A stretch of DNA of 64,000 nucleotides. Source: Sinisalibacter lacisalsi (GTDB lineage: Bacteria > Pseudomonadota > Alphaproteobacteria > Rhodobacterales > Rhodobacteraceae). The notes below the pieces were generated by a model. The model was not told the origin of the DNA, did no database searches, and saw nothing but the letters and a program-made list of their open reading frames with translations. Every line of letters starts with the position of its first letter. Within the stretch, counting starts at the first letter, position 1. Made by a program: the position numbers and the translations under genes. Positions 1 to 7,471 of the stretch are shown here, in pieces. The stretch is from assembly GCF_014640115.1 (NCBI RefSeq), contig NZ_BMGI01000006.1:124001-188000 (forward strand). Reading direction: 5' to 3'.

Positions 1-448
1 AGAGCAGCACGAGGCCGCCGGTGGCGATCACGATCAGCTCGAAAAACACGAAGAGGTTGAAGATGTCGCGGGTGAGCACGAGGCCCGAAAGCGCCATCAC
101 CAGGATCACCAGCACCGCGAAGGCCCGCCGCCCGAGCGCGTGGAGCGCGGGCGCCATGTAGATCAGCGAGGCCAGCCCGGTGAGGGTGATGACCGACAAG
201 AGCCCGGCTTCCGCCAACCCCATGCGCAGGTTGATCGCGAACGGCGGCTGGGTTCCGGCGGTGATGATGTCATGCGCCTGCGCCGTGCCGCTGGCGAGCG
301 CGATGAACCACGAGACCGAAACCCAGGCCATGAAGCCGAGTGCGGCCAGCGCCACGGCGAAGGCCGCGCCCTTCTGCTCTTCGCGCAGAAGCCCGATGAG
401 GAAGCCCGCGCCGAGTCCGGCGGCGATGATGAAGATGGCGCTTACCAT
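1..448 (-). CDS. mrpD: Mrp-type antiporter subunit D (N-terminal part, runs off left edge)
   Basis: This is the start of a proton-conducting membrane subunit of the NuoL/M/N (MnhD) family, the channel component of a Mrp-type cation:proton antiporter in the inner membrane. About 149 codons are visible. They begin with ATG at 448 and stay open to position 1, so roughly two thirds of the protein lies outside. The visible part is four to five hydrophobic segments and contains the family-like stretch DIFNLFVFFELIVIATGG, in the helix that carries the conserved glutamate. The start overlaps the mrpC stop by seven bases (ATGGTAA), which indicates translational coupling at the end of the mrpE-F-G-B-C operon. 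A NuoM-like subunit from another complex is possible, but the neighbours make Mrp by far the best reading. Confidence 0.85.
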   Translation of the reverse strand, partial: MVSAIFIIAAGLGAGFLIGLLREEQKGAAFAVALAALGFMAWVSVSWFIALASGTAQAHDIITAGTQPPFAINLRMGLAEAGLLSVITLTGLASLIYMAPALHALGRRAFAVLVILVMALSGLVLTRDIFNLFVFFELIVIATGGLVLL

Positions 449-798
449 TTCAGCTCCGTGTAATCGGCGATGTCGAGGCTGCCGCGGGCGCGGAACAGCC
501 GGTAGGCATAGGCCAGCATCAGCGCGGTAATCCCGAGGCCGATGACGATGGCGGTGAGCACGAGCGCCTGCGGCACCGGGTCGATGATCCGGGCAGCGGC
601 CTCACCCACCGGCACGGCGCCGTCGAGGATCGGCGCGGCACGGCCGGGCATGTAGCCGACCGACACCAGCACCACGTGCACCCCGGTATTGGCGAGCGTG
701 AAGCCCACGATCATGCGCAGGATGTTGCGATGGGTGAGTGCGCCGTAGAGCCCGAGAAGGATCAGCGCGAAACCGGCGGCCATGGCGACGAGATGCAT
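442..798 (-). CDS. mrpC: Mrp-type antiporter subunit C (NuoK-like)
   Basis: A 118-residue protein with three predicted membrane helices, the size and layout of MnhC/MrpC and its relative NuoK. It begins MHLVAMAAGFALILLGLYGA and has the expected run of small residues and Gly in helix 2. The stretch PVPQALVLTAIVIGLGITA near residue 80 is a recognisable MnhC signature. The ATG overlaps the upstream stop by one base (TGATG), and the stop overlaps mrpD by seven. In the Mrp complex this subunit lies beside the D channel subunit and helps couple Na+ and H+ movement. Confidence is high from motif, size and operon position. Confidence 0.92.
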   Translation of the reverse strand: MHLVAMAAGFALILLGLYGALTHRNILRMIVGFTLANTGVHVVLVSVGYMPGRAAPILDGAVPVGEAAARIIDPVPQALVLTAIVIGLGITALMLAYAYRLFRARGSLDIADYTELKW

Positions 799-1514
799 CA
801 GGAATCCTCCGTCTCTTCGAGGCTTTCGAGCATCGAGCTGAACTCGGCGCCCACCTTGAGGCCGACGAGCGCGTAAATCAGCGGGATCGCACCGGCCGAG
901 AGGAGCGCGCCGAATTGCCCCAGCGGCAGGATGCGGTTGTCGAGAAAGCCGCCCGCAAGCGCCACGCCGAGCACACCGATGGCGACATAGGCAAGGCCGG
1001 ACACGCTCTCGACGCGGGCGATGATCCGATGGCTGAAACGCCGGGCCGGATCGGCCAGCAGCAAGAGCAACATGCCCGAAGCCAGGATCGCCCCGCCCTG
1101 GAAGCCGCCGCCGGGGGTCAGGTGGCCGTTGACGGCCACGTAGGCGCCGAACAGAAGGATGATCGGCAGGAGCATCCGCGTGCCGGTAGCGAGCAATTCG
1201 CCCGAGGGCAGGAAGCCCGAGCCGGTGCCGCCCCGCGGCGCCTTCGACTGGCCCAGCACCAGCGCCACGATGGCGGCGGTGAGGAACAGCACGGTCACCT
1301 CGCCCAGCGTATCAAGCCCCCGGTAGGTGACGATGATCGCGGTGACGATGTTCTGCGCGCCGGTCTCGCGCGCGGTGTTCTCGGCGTAGTAGGCGGCGGT
1401 GCGGTTGAGCTCGGTGTCGGGCACGTAGCCCGCGAGCAGGGTCCAGAAGGCGAGGCCGAGGAGCGCGAGCAGCCCGAGCACGGCGGCGTGACGGATGGAA
1501 AACCTATTGCTCAT
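798..1514 (-). CDS. mrpB: MnhB-domain antiporter subunit with MbhE-like N-terminus
   Basis: A 238-residue membrane protein. Residues about 105-225 form a MnhB domain, with the diagnostic segment NGHLTPGGGFQGGAILASG in the middle. Residues about 1-85 resemble the small MbhE-type piece normally found in the C-terminal part of MrpA, including YRGLDTLGEVTVLFLTA. The fusion and the separate small gene just upstream show the Mbh-like arrangement, in which the MrpA C-terminal region is split into small subunits instead of being attached to a large NuoL-like MrpA. Start at 1514 overlaps the preceding stop by 11 bases. The protein is an inner-membrane subunit of the cation:proton antiporter. Confidence 0.88.
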   Translation of the reverse strand: MSNRFSIRHAAVLGLLALLGLAFWTLLAGYVPDTELNRTAAYYAENTARETGAQNIVTAIIVTYRGLDTLGEVTVLFLTAAIVALVLGQSKAPRGGTGSGFLPSGELLATGTRMLLPIILLFGAYVAVNGHLTPGGGFQGGAILASGMLLLLLADPARRFSHRIIARVESVSGLAYVAIGVLGVALAGGFLDNRILPLGQFGALLSAGAIPLIYALVGLKVGAEFSSMLESLEETEDS

Positions 1515-1761
1515 CGCGGCCCTCCCGCCGGATCCGGCCCAGCACGAAGAAGAACAGGAAGGTGGTCAGCCCCGAGCCGATGGCGGCCTCGGTCATCGCC
1601 ACGTCGGGCGCGGCGAGGAACAGGAAGAGCACCGAGGCGAACAGGCTCACCAGCCCAGCCGAAAGCACCGCAACGGCGGTGCTGCGGGTGACGAGCGCCA
1701 CCAGCGCGGCGATCAGCATGGCGGCGGCGAAGCCGGTTGTGGCGAGCAGCGGAAGCGTCAT
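1504..1761 (-). CDS. DUF4040/MbhD-like small antiporter subunit
   Basis: An 85-residue protein with three hydrophobic helices. The segment LFLFLAAPDVAMTEAAIGSG matches the DUF4040 (MbhD, C-terminal MrpA) motif with its conserved acidic residues in APDVAMTEA. In classical Mrp operons this unit is fused to MrpA; here it is free-standing. ATG at 1761 overlaps the mrpG stop by four bases (ATGA). Function inferred: a membrane-embedded connector subunit carrying acidic residues for ion translocation between the E/F/G module and the B/C/D module. Confidence 0.87.
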   Translation of the reverse strand: MTLPLLATTGFAAAMLIAALVALVTRSTAVAVLSAGLVSLFASVLFLFLAAPDVAMTEAAIGSGLTTFLFFFVLGRIRREGRDEQ

Positions 1762-2099
1762 TCGGCCGCCCTCCCCTCGTCATCGGCGAGCGCGTCGGCG
1801 CGGGTTTGTGGCGCAGGCTTCAGCCCGGCGCGATGCGCGGCGCGGGCAAGCACCTGACTCGACAGCGGGTTGGTGAACATCAGGAACAGCACGATCAGCG
1901 CGAGTTTCAGCGCCCAGCCCGGCTCGATCAGGGCTATGCCCGCGAGCGTGAGCAGGGTGCCGAGCGTGGTGGCCTTGGTGCCGGCCTGAATGCGCGTCCA
2001 GGTATCGGGCATGCGCACAAGGCCCAGCCCACCCAGCGCGAGGAAGGCGGCACCCCCCACCATCAGCAGCCCGCCGATCATGTCCAGCACCGCACTCAT
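1758..2099 (-). CDS. mrpG: Mrp-type antiporter subunit G
   Basis: A 113-residue MnhG/PhaG family protein with three membrane helices. Diagnostic residues are LGLVRMPDTWTRIQAGTKA, then the glycine-rich second helix and FLMFTNPLSSQVLARAA near residue 85. Start ATG at 2099 overlaps the mrpF stop by four bases. MrpG with E and F forms one flank of the antiporter complex and is needed for assembly in the organisms where it has been studied. The charged tail after residue 95 is ordinary for the family. Confidence 0.94.
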   Translation of the reverse strand: MSAVLDMIGGLLMVGGAAFLALGGLGLVRMPDTWTRIQAGTKATTLGTLLTLAGIALIEPGWALKLALIVLFLMFTNPLSSQVLARAAHRAGLKPAPQTRADALADDEGRAAE

Positions 2100-2359
2100 T
2101 GCTCGCCCCCCTCAAGGTAGCGCGCCGCCACGATCACGCCGAGAAACGACAAGAGCGCATAGACCAGCGCCACGTCGAGGTAGATTTCCCGGCCCGTGAC
2201 CAGCCCGGCGAGCGCGATGGCCGCGACCGAAACGATGGTGAGCGCGTCGAACGCCACCACCCGGTCGAGCGCGCGCGGCCCGCGCAGGAAGCGGGCGAGC
2301 GCGAGGCCCAGCGCCAGCGCCACCAGCGCGGCGGCCGCGATGAGGAAGGGATCAGCCAT
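2096..2359 (-). CDS. mrpF: Mrp-type antiporter subunit F
   Basis: An 87-residue MnhF family protein of three membrane helices. It contains the family core RGPRALDRVVAFDAL (residues about 26-40) with its conserved Arg and Asp, and a C-terminal helix ALLSFLGVIVAARYLE. The frame stays open upstream to about 2506, but the ATG at 2359 gives the canonical MnhF N-terminus and overlaps mrpE by eight bases, so it is preferred. Functions within the membrane sector of the antiporter. Confidence 0.93.
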   Translation of the reverse strand: MADPFLIAAAALVALALGLALARFLRGPRALDRVVAFDALTIVSVAAIALAGLVTGREIYLDVALVYALLSFLGVIVAARYLEGGEQ

Positions 2360-2873
2360 ACATGACCTCCAGGTGACGTTCAAAGCCGGAGACGATGGCG
2401 CGGGTGGCCTCGTCCGCATCGGTCGTCGGCGCGACAACCCAGTGGACGTAGAGCCATTCGCCCGCGATCTCGACGGTGAGCGTGCCGGGCGTGAGGCTGA
2501 TGGCATTGGCCAGCAGCAGCCGCGCCACCGGGTCGGTAAGCCTTGTGCGCACCTTCACCAGAGCCGGCGCCACCGGCAGGCGCGGGTTCAGCACGAGCGC
2601 GGCCATGGCGATGTTGGCGCGCACCAGTTCGCGCAGGAAAAGCCCGACGAAGCGCAGCGCCGCGACGAGCGCCTCGGCGGTGAGGCGGTGCCCCGACAGC
2701 ACCGAGAGACTGGACGGAAACAGCAGCACGATCGCCCCGGCCACCACCACCCCGACCGCCAGCGTGCCGGGCGCGGCATTGCCGTTCAGCAGCAGCCAGA
2801 ACACGAAAAGCGTGGCGAAAAGCTTGATCGCAGCGGCACGCGGCGCGGCGCGCGAGGAGGAAATGTCAGCCAT
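2352..2873 (-). CDS. mrpE: Mrp-type antiporter subunit E
   Basis: A 173-residue MnhE family protein and the first gene of the antiporter operon. Two or three N-terminal hydrophobic helices (about residues 16-55) are followed by a cytosolic alpha/beta domain. That domain contains LLANAISLTPGTLTVEI, the family hallmark with its NAISLTPGT motif. The operon order E-F-G-DUF4040-B-C-D differs from the classical A-B-C-D-E-F-G order and resembles the group found beside Mbh-type modules. About 130 bases of non-coding sequence separate it from the MarR gene, and I see no strong Shine-Dalgarno sequence before the ATG. Physiologically it would serve Na+ export and pH homeostasis, which fits the ectoine genes next door. 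Confidence 0.93.
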   Translation of the reverse strand: MADISSSRAAPRAAAIKLFATLFVFWLLLNGNAAPGTLAVGVVVAGAIVLLFPSSLSVLSGHRLTAEALVAALRFVGLFLRELVRANIAMAALVLNPRLPVAPALVKVRTRLTDPVARLLLANAISLTPGTLTVEIAGEWLYVHWVVAPTTDADEATRAIVSGFERHLEVMYG

Positions 2874-2999
2874 CTGCCGGGAGCCTGTTCAGCGATTGTC
2901 GCCCCGGCTTAGACCACACATTCAAGACCGGCGATTTGACCTCGAACAAGTTTGGCGCCGGTTCTTACCCGTCCGCGAGGTTTTTTTCAGCGGTCCGGA

Positions 3000-3527
3000 T
3001 TATTGCGGAACGCCGCCCTGCCCGGCCTTCCGCGCGCCCTGGATATCGCCCGTGGTCAATACCGGCGAGGCGTCGATCCGGTGCGCGTCGAGCATCGCCG
3101 CGACCCGTTCGAGCGAGGAAACCAGCTGGGCCTGCTCCCAGTCGGCGAGTTTTTCAAACTCGCGCACGTAGCGTTGCTGGAGTGCATCCGGGGCGCGGTC
3201 GAGGGTCTCGCGGCCCGTGGCGGTCACCTCGATATTGGTCTGGCGCCGGTCGGTCTGCGACGGGCGGCGGTGCACCATGTCGCGCCGCACGAGCTTGTCG
3301 ACCAGCGCCGTCACTGTGGCCTGGCTCACGCCCATCTGGGTGGCCAGCACCTTGGGCGTGGCCCCGCCCTTCTGGTCGACGATCTGCAGCACGCGAAGCT
3401 GCGCCGGGGTGAGCCCCGCCGCCTGGGCCAGGTCGCGCGAATAGAGCTCGGTCGCGCGGAGGATTCGCCTCAGCGCGATCAGGCTTTCATCGGTGCGGTC
3501 GATCGGCCCCTCGGTCATGGCGGTCAT
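3000..3527 (-). CDS. MarR-family regulator, probable EctR of the ectoine operon
   Basis: A 175-residue winged-helix regulator of the MarR family. The DNA-binding part is at about residues 38-100: AQLRVLQIVDQKGGATPKVL, then MGVSQATVTALVDKLVRRDM as the recognition helix region, then the wing RPSQTDRRQTNIEVTATGRE with the typical DRR motif. It is divergent from ectABC-ask. In Methylomicrobium and other halophiles a MarR protein, EctR, sits in the same place and represses ect transcription, so the same role is inferred here. A second in-frame Met at 3518 is an alternative start; neither has a clear ribosome binding site. Perfect inverted repeats in the shared intergenic region are candidate operators. 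Confidence 0.85.
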   Translation of the reverse strand: MTAMTEGPIDRTDESLIALRRILRATELYSRDLAQAAGLTPAQLRVLQIVDQKGGATPKVLATQMGVSQATVTALVDKLVRRDMVHRRPSQTDRRQTNIEVTATGRETLDRAPDALQQRYVREFEKLADWEQAQLVSSLERVAAMLDAHRIDASPVLTTGDIQGARKAGQGGVPQ

Positions 3528-3574
3528 AGTGTCATGAACATGGCAAAACCTTCAATCCCTGAACAATAATGCCA

Positions 3575-3643
3575 AGTCCTTAGTCTTCCTAACCATATTG
3601 ATACGGGTGTGTTTTGATGATCTAAGGACTATTCCTAAAGGAA
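3575..3643. promoter_or_regulatory. Candidate EctR operators: two perfect inverted repeats
   Basis: The AT-rich gap between the MarR gene and ectA contains AGTCCTTAG (3575-3583) and its exact inverse CTAAGGACT (3622-3630), 38 bases apart. Immediately after the second arm lies a compact palindrome, TTCCT-AA-AGGAA (3632-3643). The position between divergent regulator and target, and the marked drop in GC content, make these likely binding sites for the MarR protein. That assignment is inference; the repeats themselves are exact. Confidence 0.5.
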
Positions 3644-3695
3644 AAAATGAAATCCTCCAGTTTCCGCCGGAAATACATAAAGTTTGCTTACCTTG

Positions 3696-3724
3696 TTGAA
3701 TTTTGCGGCTGGATGGGTTACTTA
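3696..3724 (+). promoter_or_regulatory. Weak candidate sigma-70-like promoter for ectABC-ask
   Basis: TTGAAT at 3696-3701 is followed after exactly 17 bases by TACTTA at 3719-3724, which would place transcription start near 3731 and give a leader of about 28 bases to the ectA ATG. The -35 is fair and the -10 poor. The ect genes may also use another promoter closer to the palindromes. Confidence 0.25.
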
Positions 3725-3758
3725 GCTGCTCAAAGCAATCATGAGAGGGCCTAGACCC

Positions 3759-4292
3759 ATGCCGAAAGACATTGATACCCCCCGAACGCGTGCGCCCCGC
3801 CTGCGCAAACCGCTTGCGACGGACGGGGCCGCCATCTGGGAGCTGATCAAGAGCTGCAAACCGCTCGACGAGAACTCCATGTATTGCAACCTCGTTCAGG
3901 CCGACCACTTCCGCGACACCTGTGTCGTGGCGGAGCTTGATGGCGAGATCGTCGGCTGGATTTCCGGCCACATGATCCCCTCGAAGGACGAGCTGTTCGT
4001 CTGGCAGGTAGCGGTGAGCGAAAAGGCGCGTGGCCTCGGCCTCGGCAAGCTGATGCTGCTCGACCTCGTCGAGCGCGACGCCTGCGACGGCGCCACGCAC
4101 CTCAAGACCACGATCACCGAAGACAACGACGCCTCCTGGGGCCTGTTCAAGAGCTTTGCGCGCGCAATCGGCGGCAAGCTCGACGACGAGCCGCACTTCG
4201 AGCGCGACGTGCACTTCGACGGGCACCACGACACCGAACACATGGTGACGATCACTCTGCCCGACGTGGTCGAGCTGCGCCGCGCGGCCTGA
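3759..4292 (+). CDS. ectA: L-2,4-diaminobutyrate acetyltransferase (ectoine synthesis step 2)
   Basis: EctA transfers an acetyl group from acetyl-CoA to L-2,4-diaminobutyrate, giving N-gamma-acetyldiaminobutyrate. The 177-residue protein is a GNAT acetyltransferase. The acetyl-CoA loop VSEKARGLGLGKLMLLDLVE and the EctA-typical segments SCKPLDENSMYCNLVQADHF and TTITEDNDASWGLFKSFAR are all present. The frame opens at 3741, but ATG at 3759 is preferred because GAGAGGG (3743-3749) then sits nine bases upstream and the length fits the family. First gene of ectABC-ask; 39 bases separate it from ectB. Confidence 0.95.
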   Translation: MPKDIDTPRTRAPRLRKPLATDGAAIWELIKSCKPLDENSMYCNLVQADHFRDTCVVAELDGEIVGWISGHMIPSKDELFVWQVAVSEKARGLGLGKLMLLDLVERDACDGATHLKTTITEDNDASWGLFKSFARAIGGKLDDEPHFERDVHFDGHHDTEHMVTITLPDVVELRRAA

Positions 4293-4331
4293 TTCCCTAT
4301 TTATCCGATTTCTCCCGAAAGGAGCTTCCTC

Positions 4332-5621
4332 ATGCCCAAGGACATGACTGAAACACGTGACATTTTTGAACGCCGCGAGAGCGAAGCCCGCTCATATTGC
4401 CGCAGCATGCCCGCCATGTTCGCCTCGGCAAGCGGCTCGAATATCACCGACGCCGAGGGGCGCAGCTGGATCGACTTCCTGGCCGGCTGTTCCTCGCTGA
4501 ACTACGGCCACAACGACCCCGACATGAAGACGGCGCTGATCGAGCACATCTCGTCGGACGGCATCGCCCACGGGCTCGATCTGCACACCGATACCAAGGG
4601 CGCCTTCCTGCGCGCCTTCGAGGAGCACATCCTCGCCCCGCGCGACATGGATCACCGCGTGATGTTCACCGGCCCGACCGGCGCCAACGCCGTCGAGGCG
4701 GCGATGAAGATCGCCCGCAAGGTGACCGGCCGCACCAACGTGATCGCCTTCACCAACGGCTTTCACGGCGTGACCATGGGCGCGCTCGCCGCCACCGGCA
4801 ACGGCTATCACCGTGGCGGTGCCGGGATGGACAAGTCCGGCGTGACGCGGATGCCGTTCGACGCCTACGCCGACGGCGTGGATTCGGCGGCGCTGCTTGA
4901 CCAGATGCTGTCGGACGCTTCCGGCGGGATCGACGCGCCGGCCGCGATCATGTTCGAAACCGTGCAGGGCGAAGGCGGGCTCAACGCCGCTTCCCCCGAG
5001 TGGGTCAAGCGCATCGCCGAGATCGCCAGGAAGCACGGCGCGCTCCTGATCATCGACGACATCCAGGCCGGTGTCGGCCGCACCGGCACCTTCTTCTCCT
5101 TCGAGGAGATGGGCGTGATGCCCGACATCGTGACCATGGCGAAGTCGATCTCCGGCTTCGGCCTGCCGCTGGCCCTGGTGCTGGTGCGGCCGGAACATGA
5201 CGTGTTCGGCCCCGCCGAGCACAACGGCACCTTCCGGGGCAACACCCATGCCTTCGTCACCGCCCGTGTCGCGATCGAGAAGTTCTGGTCGGATGACGCC
5301 TTCCAGCGTGAGCTGGCCGAAAAGGCGGCGCAGATCACCCGCTCGCTCGAGCAGGTGGCTGCTCTGGTGGACGGCGCCCGGCTCAAGGGCCGTGGCCTGA
5401 TGCAGGGCGTCGACGTGGGATCGGGCGAGCTGGCGGGCGATATCTGTGCCCGCGCCTATGACAAGGGGCTCGTGATCGAGACTTCGGGCAATGAAGACCA
5501 GGTGGTCAAGGTACTCGCCCCCCTCACCACCCCGGCGGACACCTTCCGCAAGGGTTTCAACATTCTTCTCGACGCCACCCGCGATGCGGTGACGGCGCGG
5601 GCCAAACTGGCAGCGGAGTAA
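4332..5621 (+). CDS. ectB: L-2,4-diaminobutyrate:2-ketoglutarate aminotransferase (ectoine synthesis step 1)
   Basis: EctB converts aspartate-semialdehyde and glutamate to L-2,4-diaminobutyrate. The 429 residues match the family length. It is a class III PLP aminotransferase: the PLP-phosphate binding motif GPTGANAVEAAMKIAR, the LIIDDIQAGVGRTGTFF segment with the PLP-ring aspartate, and the Schiff-base lysine in TMAKSISGFGLPLALVL are all present. AAGGAG lies just upstream of ATG 4332. Five bases separate it from ectC. Functions in the cytosol as the committed step of compatible solute synthesis. Confidence 0.96.
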   Translation: MPKDMTETRDIFERRESEARSYCRSMPAMFASASGSNITDAEGRSWIDFLAGCSSLNYGHNDPDMKTALIEHISSDGIAHGLDLHTDTKGAFLRAFEEHILAPRDMDHRVMFTGPTGANAVEAAMKIARKVTGRTNVIAFTNGFHGVTMGALAATGNGYHRGGAGMDKSGVTRMPFDAYADGVDSAALLDQMLSDASGGIDAPAAIMFETVQGEGGLNAASPEWVKRIAEIARKHGALLIIDDIQAGVGRTGTFFSFEEMGVMPDIVTMAKSISGFGLPLALVLVRPEHDVFGPAEHNGTFRGNTHAFVTARVAIEKFWSDDAFQRELAEKAAQITRSLEQVAALVDGARLKGRGLMQGVDVGSGELAGDICARAYDKGLVIETSGNEDQVVKVLAPLTTPADTFRKGFNILLDATRDAVTARAKLAAE

Positions 5622-5626
5622 CAGAC

Positions 5627-6025
5627 ATGATCGTGCGTGATTTCAACAAGATCATCGAGAACGAAAAGGACCGCGTGGTCTCGGACGCGAACTGGACGAG
5701 CGTGCGGATGCTGCTCGCCGACGACAAGATGGGCTTTTCGTTCCACCTCACCTTCCTCGATACCGGCTCGGAGCACGTGTTCGAATACAAGAACCACTTC
5801 GAAAGCGTCTATTGCATGAAGGGCAAGGGCTCGATCACCGACCATGCCACCGGCGAAACCCACGAGATCCATCCCGGCGTGATGTATGCGCTCAACGAGC
5901 ACGACCGCCATACGCTGCGCGCCGAGGAGGAACTGGTGATGGCCTGCGTGTTCAACCCGCCCGTTACCGGCACCGAAGTGCACCGCGAAGACGGCTCCTA
6001 TGCCCCGGCAGAAGAACTGGCCTGA
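5627..6025 (+). CDS. ectC: L-ectoine synthase
   Basis: EctC closes N-gamma-acetyldiaminobutyrate into ectoine with loss of water. The 132-residue cupin matches the family length of about 130. Recognisable features are the start MIVRDFNKIIENEKDRVV, the metal-site stretch FEYKNHFESVYCMKGKGSIT (conserved Glu and Tyr), and the HPGVMYALNEHDRHTLRA segment with the metal-binding His. It is followed after three bases by the aspartokinase gene. No ectD hydroxylase lies in the window, so the sequence shows capacity for ectoine but not 5-hydroxyectoine. Confidence 0.97.
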   Translation: MIVRDFNKIIENEKDRVVSDANWTSVRMLLADDKMGFSFHLTFLDTGSEHVFEYKNHFESVYCMKGKGSITDHATGETHEIHPGVMYALNEHDRHTLRAEEELVMACVFNPPVTGTEVHREDGSYAPAEELA

Positions 6026-6028
6026 GAC

Positions 6029-7453
6029 ATGACCCATACTGTTGAGAAAATCGGCGGCACCTCCATGAGCCGCGTCAACGAACTGCGCGATACGCTGTTC
6101 ATCGGCGGGCGCGAGGGCGAGGACCTCTACGGTCGGGTCTTCGTCGTCTCCGCCTTCGGCGGCATCACCAACCTGCTGCTCGAACACAAGAAATCGGGCA
6201 AGCCCGGCGTCTACGCCTCGTTCGCCAACGACGATACCGACCACGGCTGGCACGACCAGCTCAACCAGGTGGCCGAGGCGATGATGGAGGCGCATCGCGC
6301 GGTGCTCGACAACGCCGCCGACATCGAGCGCGCCGACGCCTTCGTGCATGACCGCGTGCTCGGCGCGCGCAACTGCCTGATCGACCTGCAGCGGCTGTGC
6401 TCCTACGGCCACTTCCGGCTCTCCGAGCACATGGGGCAAACCCGCGAGCTGCTCTCGGGGCTGGGCGAGGCGCATTCGGCCTTCACCACCACGCTCATGC
6501 TTCAACGGGCCGGTGTGAACGCCCGCTTCGTCGATCTCTCGGGCTGGCGCGACGAGGGCGACGTGAGCCTCGAAGAGCGGATCGCCGGCGCGATGGAAGG
6601 CGTCGATCCCTCGCGCGAAATGCCGATCGTGACCGGCTACGCCCAGTGCGCCGAAGGGCTCATGGGCGAGTATGACCGGGGCTATTCCGAGGTGACCTTC
6701 TCGCGGCTTGCCGCCATGACCGGCGCGCGCGAGGCGATCATCCACAAGGAATTCCACCTGTCTTCGGCCGACCCGAATCTGGTGGGCGCGGACGCGGTGC
6801 GCAAGCTTGGCCGGACCAACTACGACGTGGCCGACCAGCTTTCGAACATGGGGATGGAGGCGATCCACCCGAAGGCCGCCAAGACGCTGCGCCAGGCCGA
6901 TGTGCCGCTGCGCATCACCAACGCTTTCGAGCCGAACGATCCGGGCACGCTGATCGACGATCGGCCCGCCGACGAGGCGGCGGTCGAGATCGTGACCGGG
7001 CTAGACATCGTGGCACTCGAGGTGTTCGAACAGGACATGGTCGGGGTGAAGGGCTACGACGCCGCAATCCTCGACGTGCTCACCCGGCACGACGTGCGGA
7101 TCGTGGCGAAGGTTTCCAACGCCAACACGATCACGCATTACCTCGACACCTCGCTGAAGACGATGCGCCGCGTCGAAAAAGACCTCGCCCGCCTCTACCC
7201 GGCGGCTGAAATCTCGGCGCGCACGCTGTCGATGGCCTCGGTGATCGGGCGCGATCTGAACGGGCTTTCGGTGCTCACGCGCGGGCTTCAGGCAATCGCC
7301 GGCGTGGGGCTCGAAGCGATCGGCGCGAGCCAGGGGCCGCGCAACGTGGACGTTCAGTTCATCCTCGAACGCGAGGCCCTGAAACCGGTGATCAAGGCGC
7401 TGCACGGCGCCTTCATCGAAGCCGAGGCGCCCAAGCTATCACGCGTGGCCTGA
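6029..7453 (+). CDS. ask: Ectoine-cluster aspartate kinase (Ask_ect)
   Basis: A 474-residue aspartokinase that supplies aspartyl phosphate, and so aspartate-semialdehyde, for EctB. It starts MTHTVEKIGGTSMSRVNELR with the family KIGGTSM substrate/ATP loop. The ITNLLLEHKKSG insertion and the segment EVTFSRLAAMTGAREAIIHK are typical of the Ask_ect subgroup. C-terminal ACT-like repeats are at about residues 330-470 (VALEVFEQDMVGVKGYD and later VDVQFILEREAL). Dedicated Ask_ect enzymes are known to escape feedback inhibition by lysine/threonine; whether this one does cannot be read directly. It is the last gene of the operon and converges with an M20 hydrolase only 11 bases away. Confidence 0.94.
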   Translation: MTHTVEKIGGTSMSRVNELRDTLFIGGREGEDLYGRVFVVSAFGGITNLLLEHKKSGKPGVYASFANDDTDHGWHDQLNQVAEAMMEAHRAVLDNAADIERADAFVHDRVLGARNCLIDLQRLCSYGHFRLSEHMGQTRELLSGLGEAHSAFTTTLMLQRAGVNARFVDLSGWRDEGDVSLEERIAGAMEGVDPSREMPIVTGYAQCAEGLMGEYDRGYSEVTFSRLAAMTGAREAIIHKEFHLSSADPNLVGADAVRKLGRTNYDVADQLSNMGMEAIHPKAAKTLRQADVPLRITNAFEPNDPGTLIDDRPADEAAVEIVTGLDIVALEVFEQDMVGVKGYDAAILDVLTRHDVRIVAKVSNANTITHYLDTSLKTMRRVEKDLARLYPAAEISARTLSMASVIGRDLNGLSVLTRGLQAIAGVGLEAIGASQGPRNVDVQFILEREALKPVIKALHGAFIEAEAPKLSRVA

Positions 7454-7471
7454 GGCGACACGTCTCAGGCC
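7447..7471. terminator. Hairpin spanning both convergent stop codons
   Basis: GGCCTGAG (7447-7454) and CTCAGGCC (7464-7471) form a perfect eight-base-pair stem. The TGA of ask lies in one arm and the TGA of the converging M20 gene in the other. There is no clear T-run on either side, so intrinsic termination is uncertain, but the symmetric structure could serve both transcripts. Confidence 0.4.

Noticed and set aside
3000-3527. MarR gene as a multidrug-resistance regulator
   Set aside because: No efflux gene is adjacent; the divergent ect operon with palindromes between them makes an EctR role more economical.
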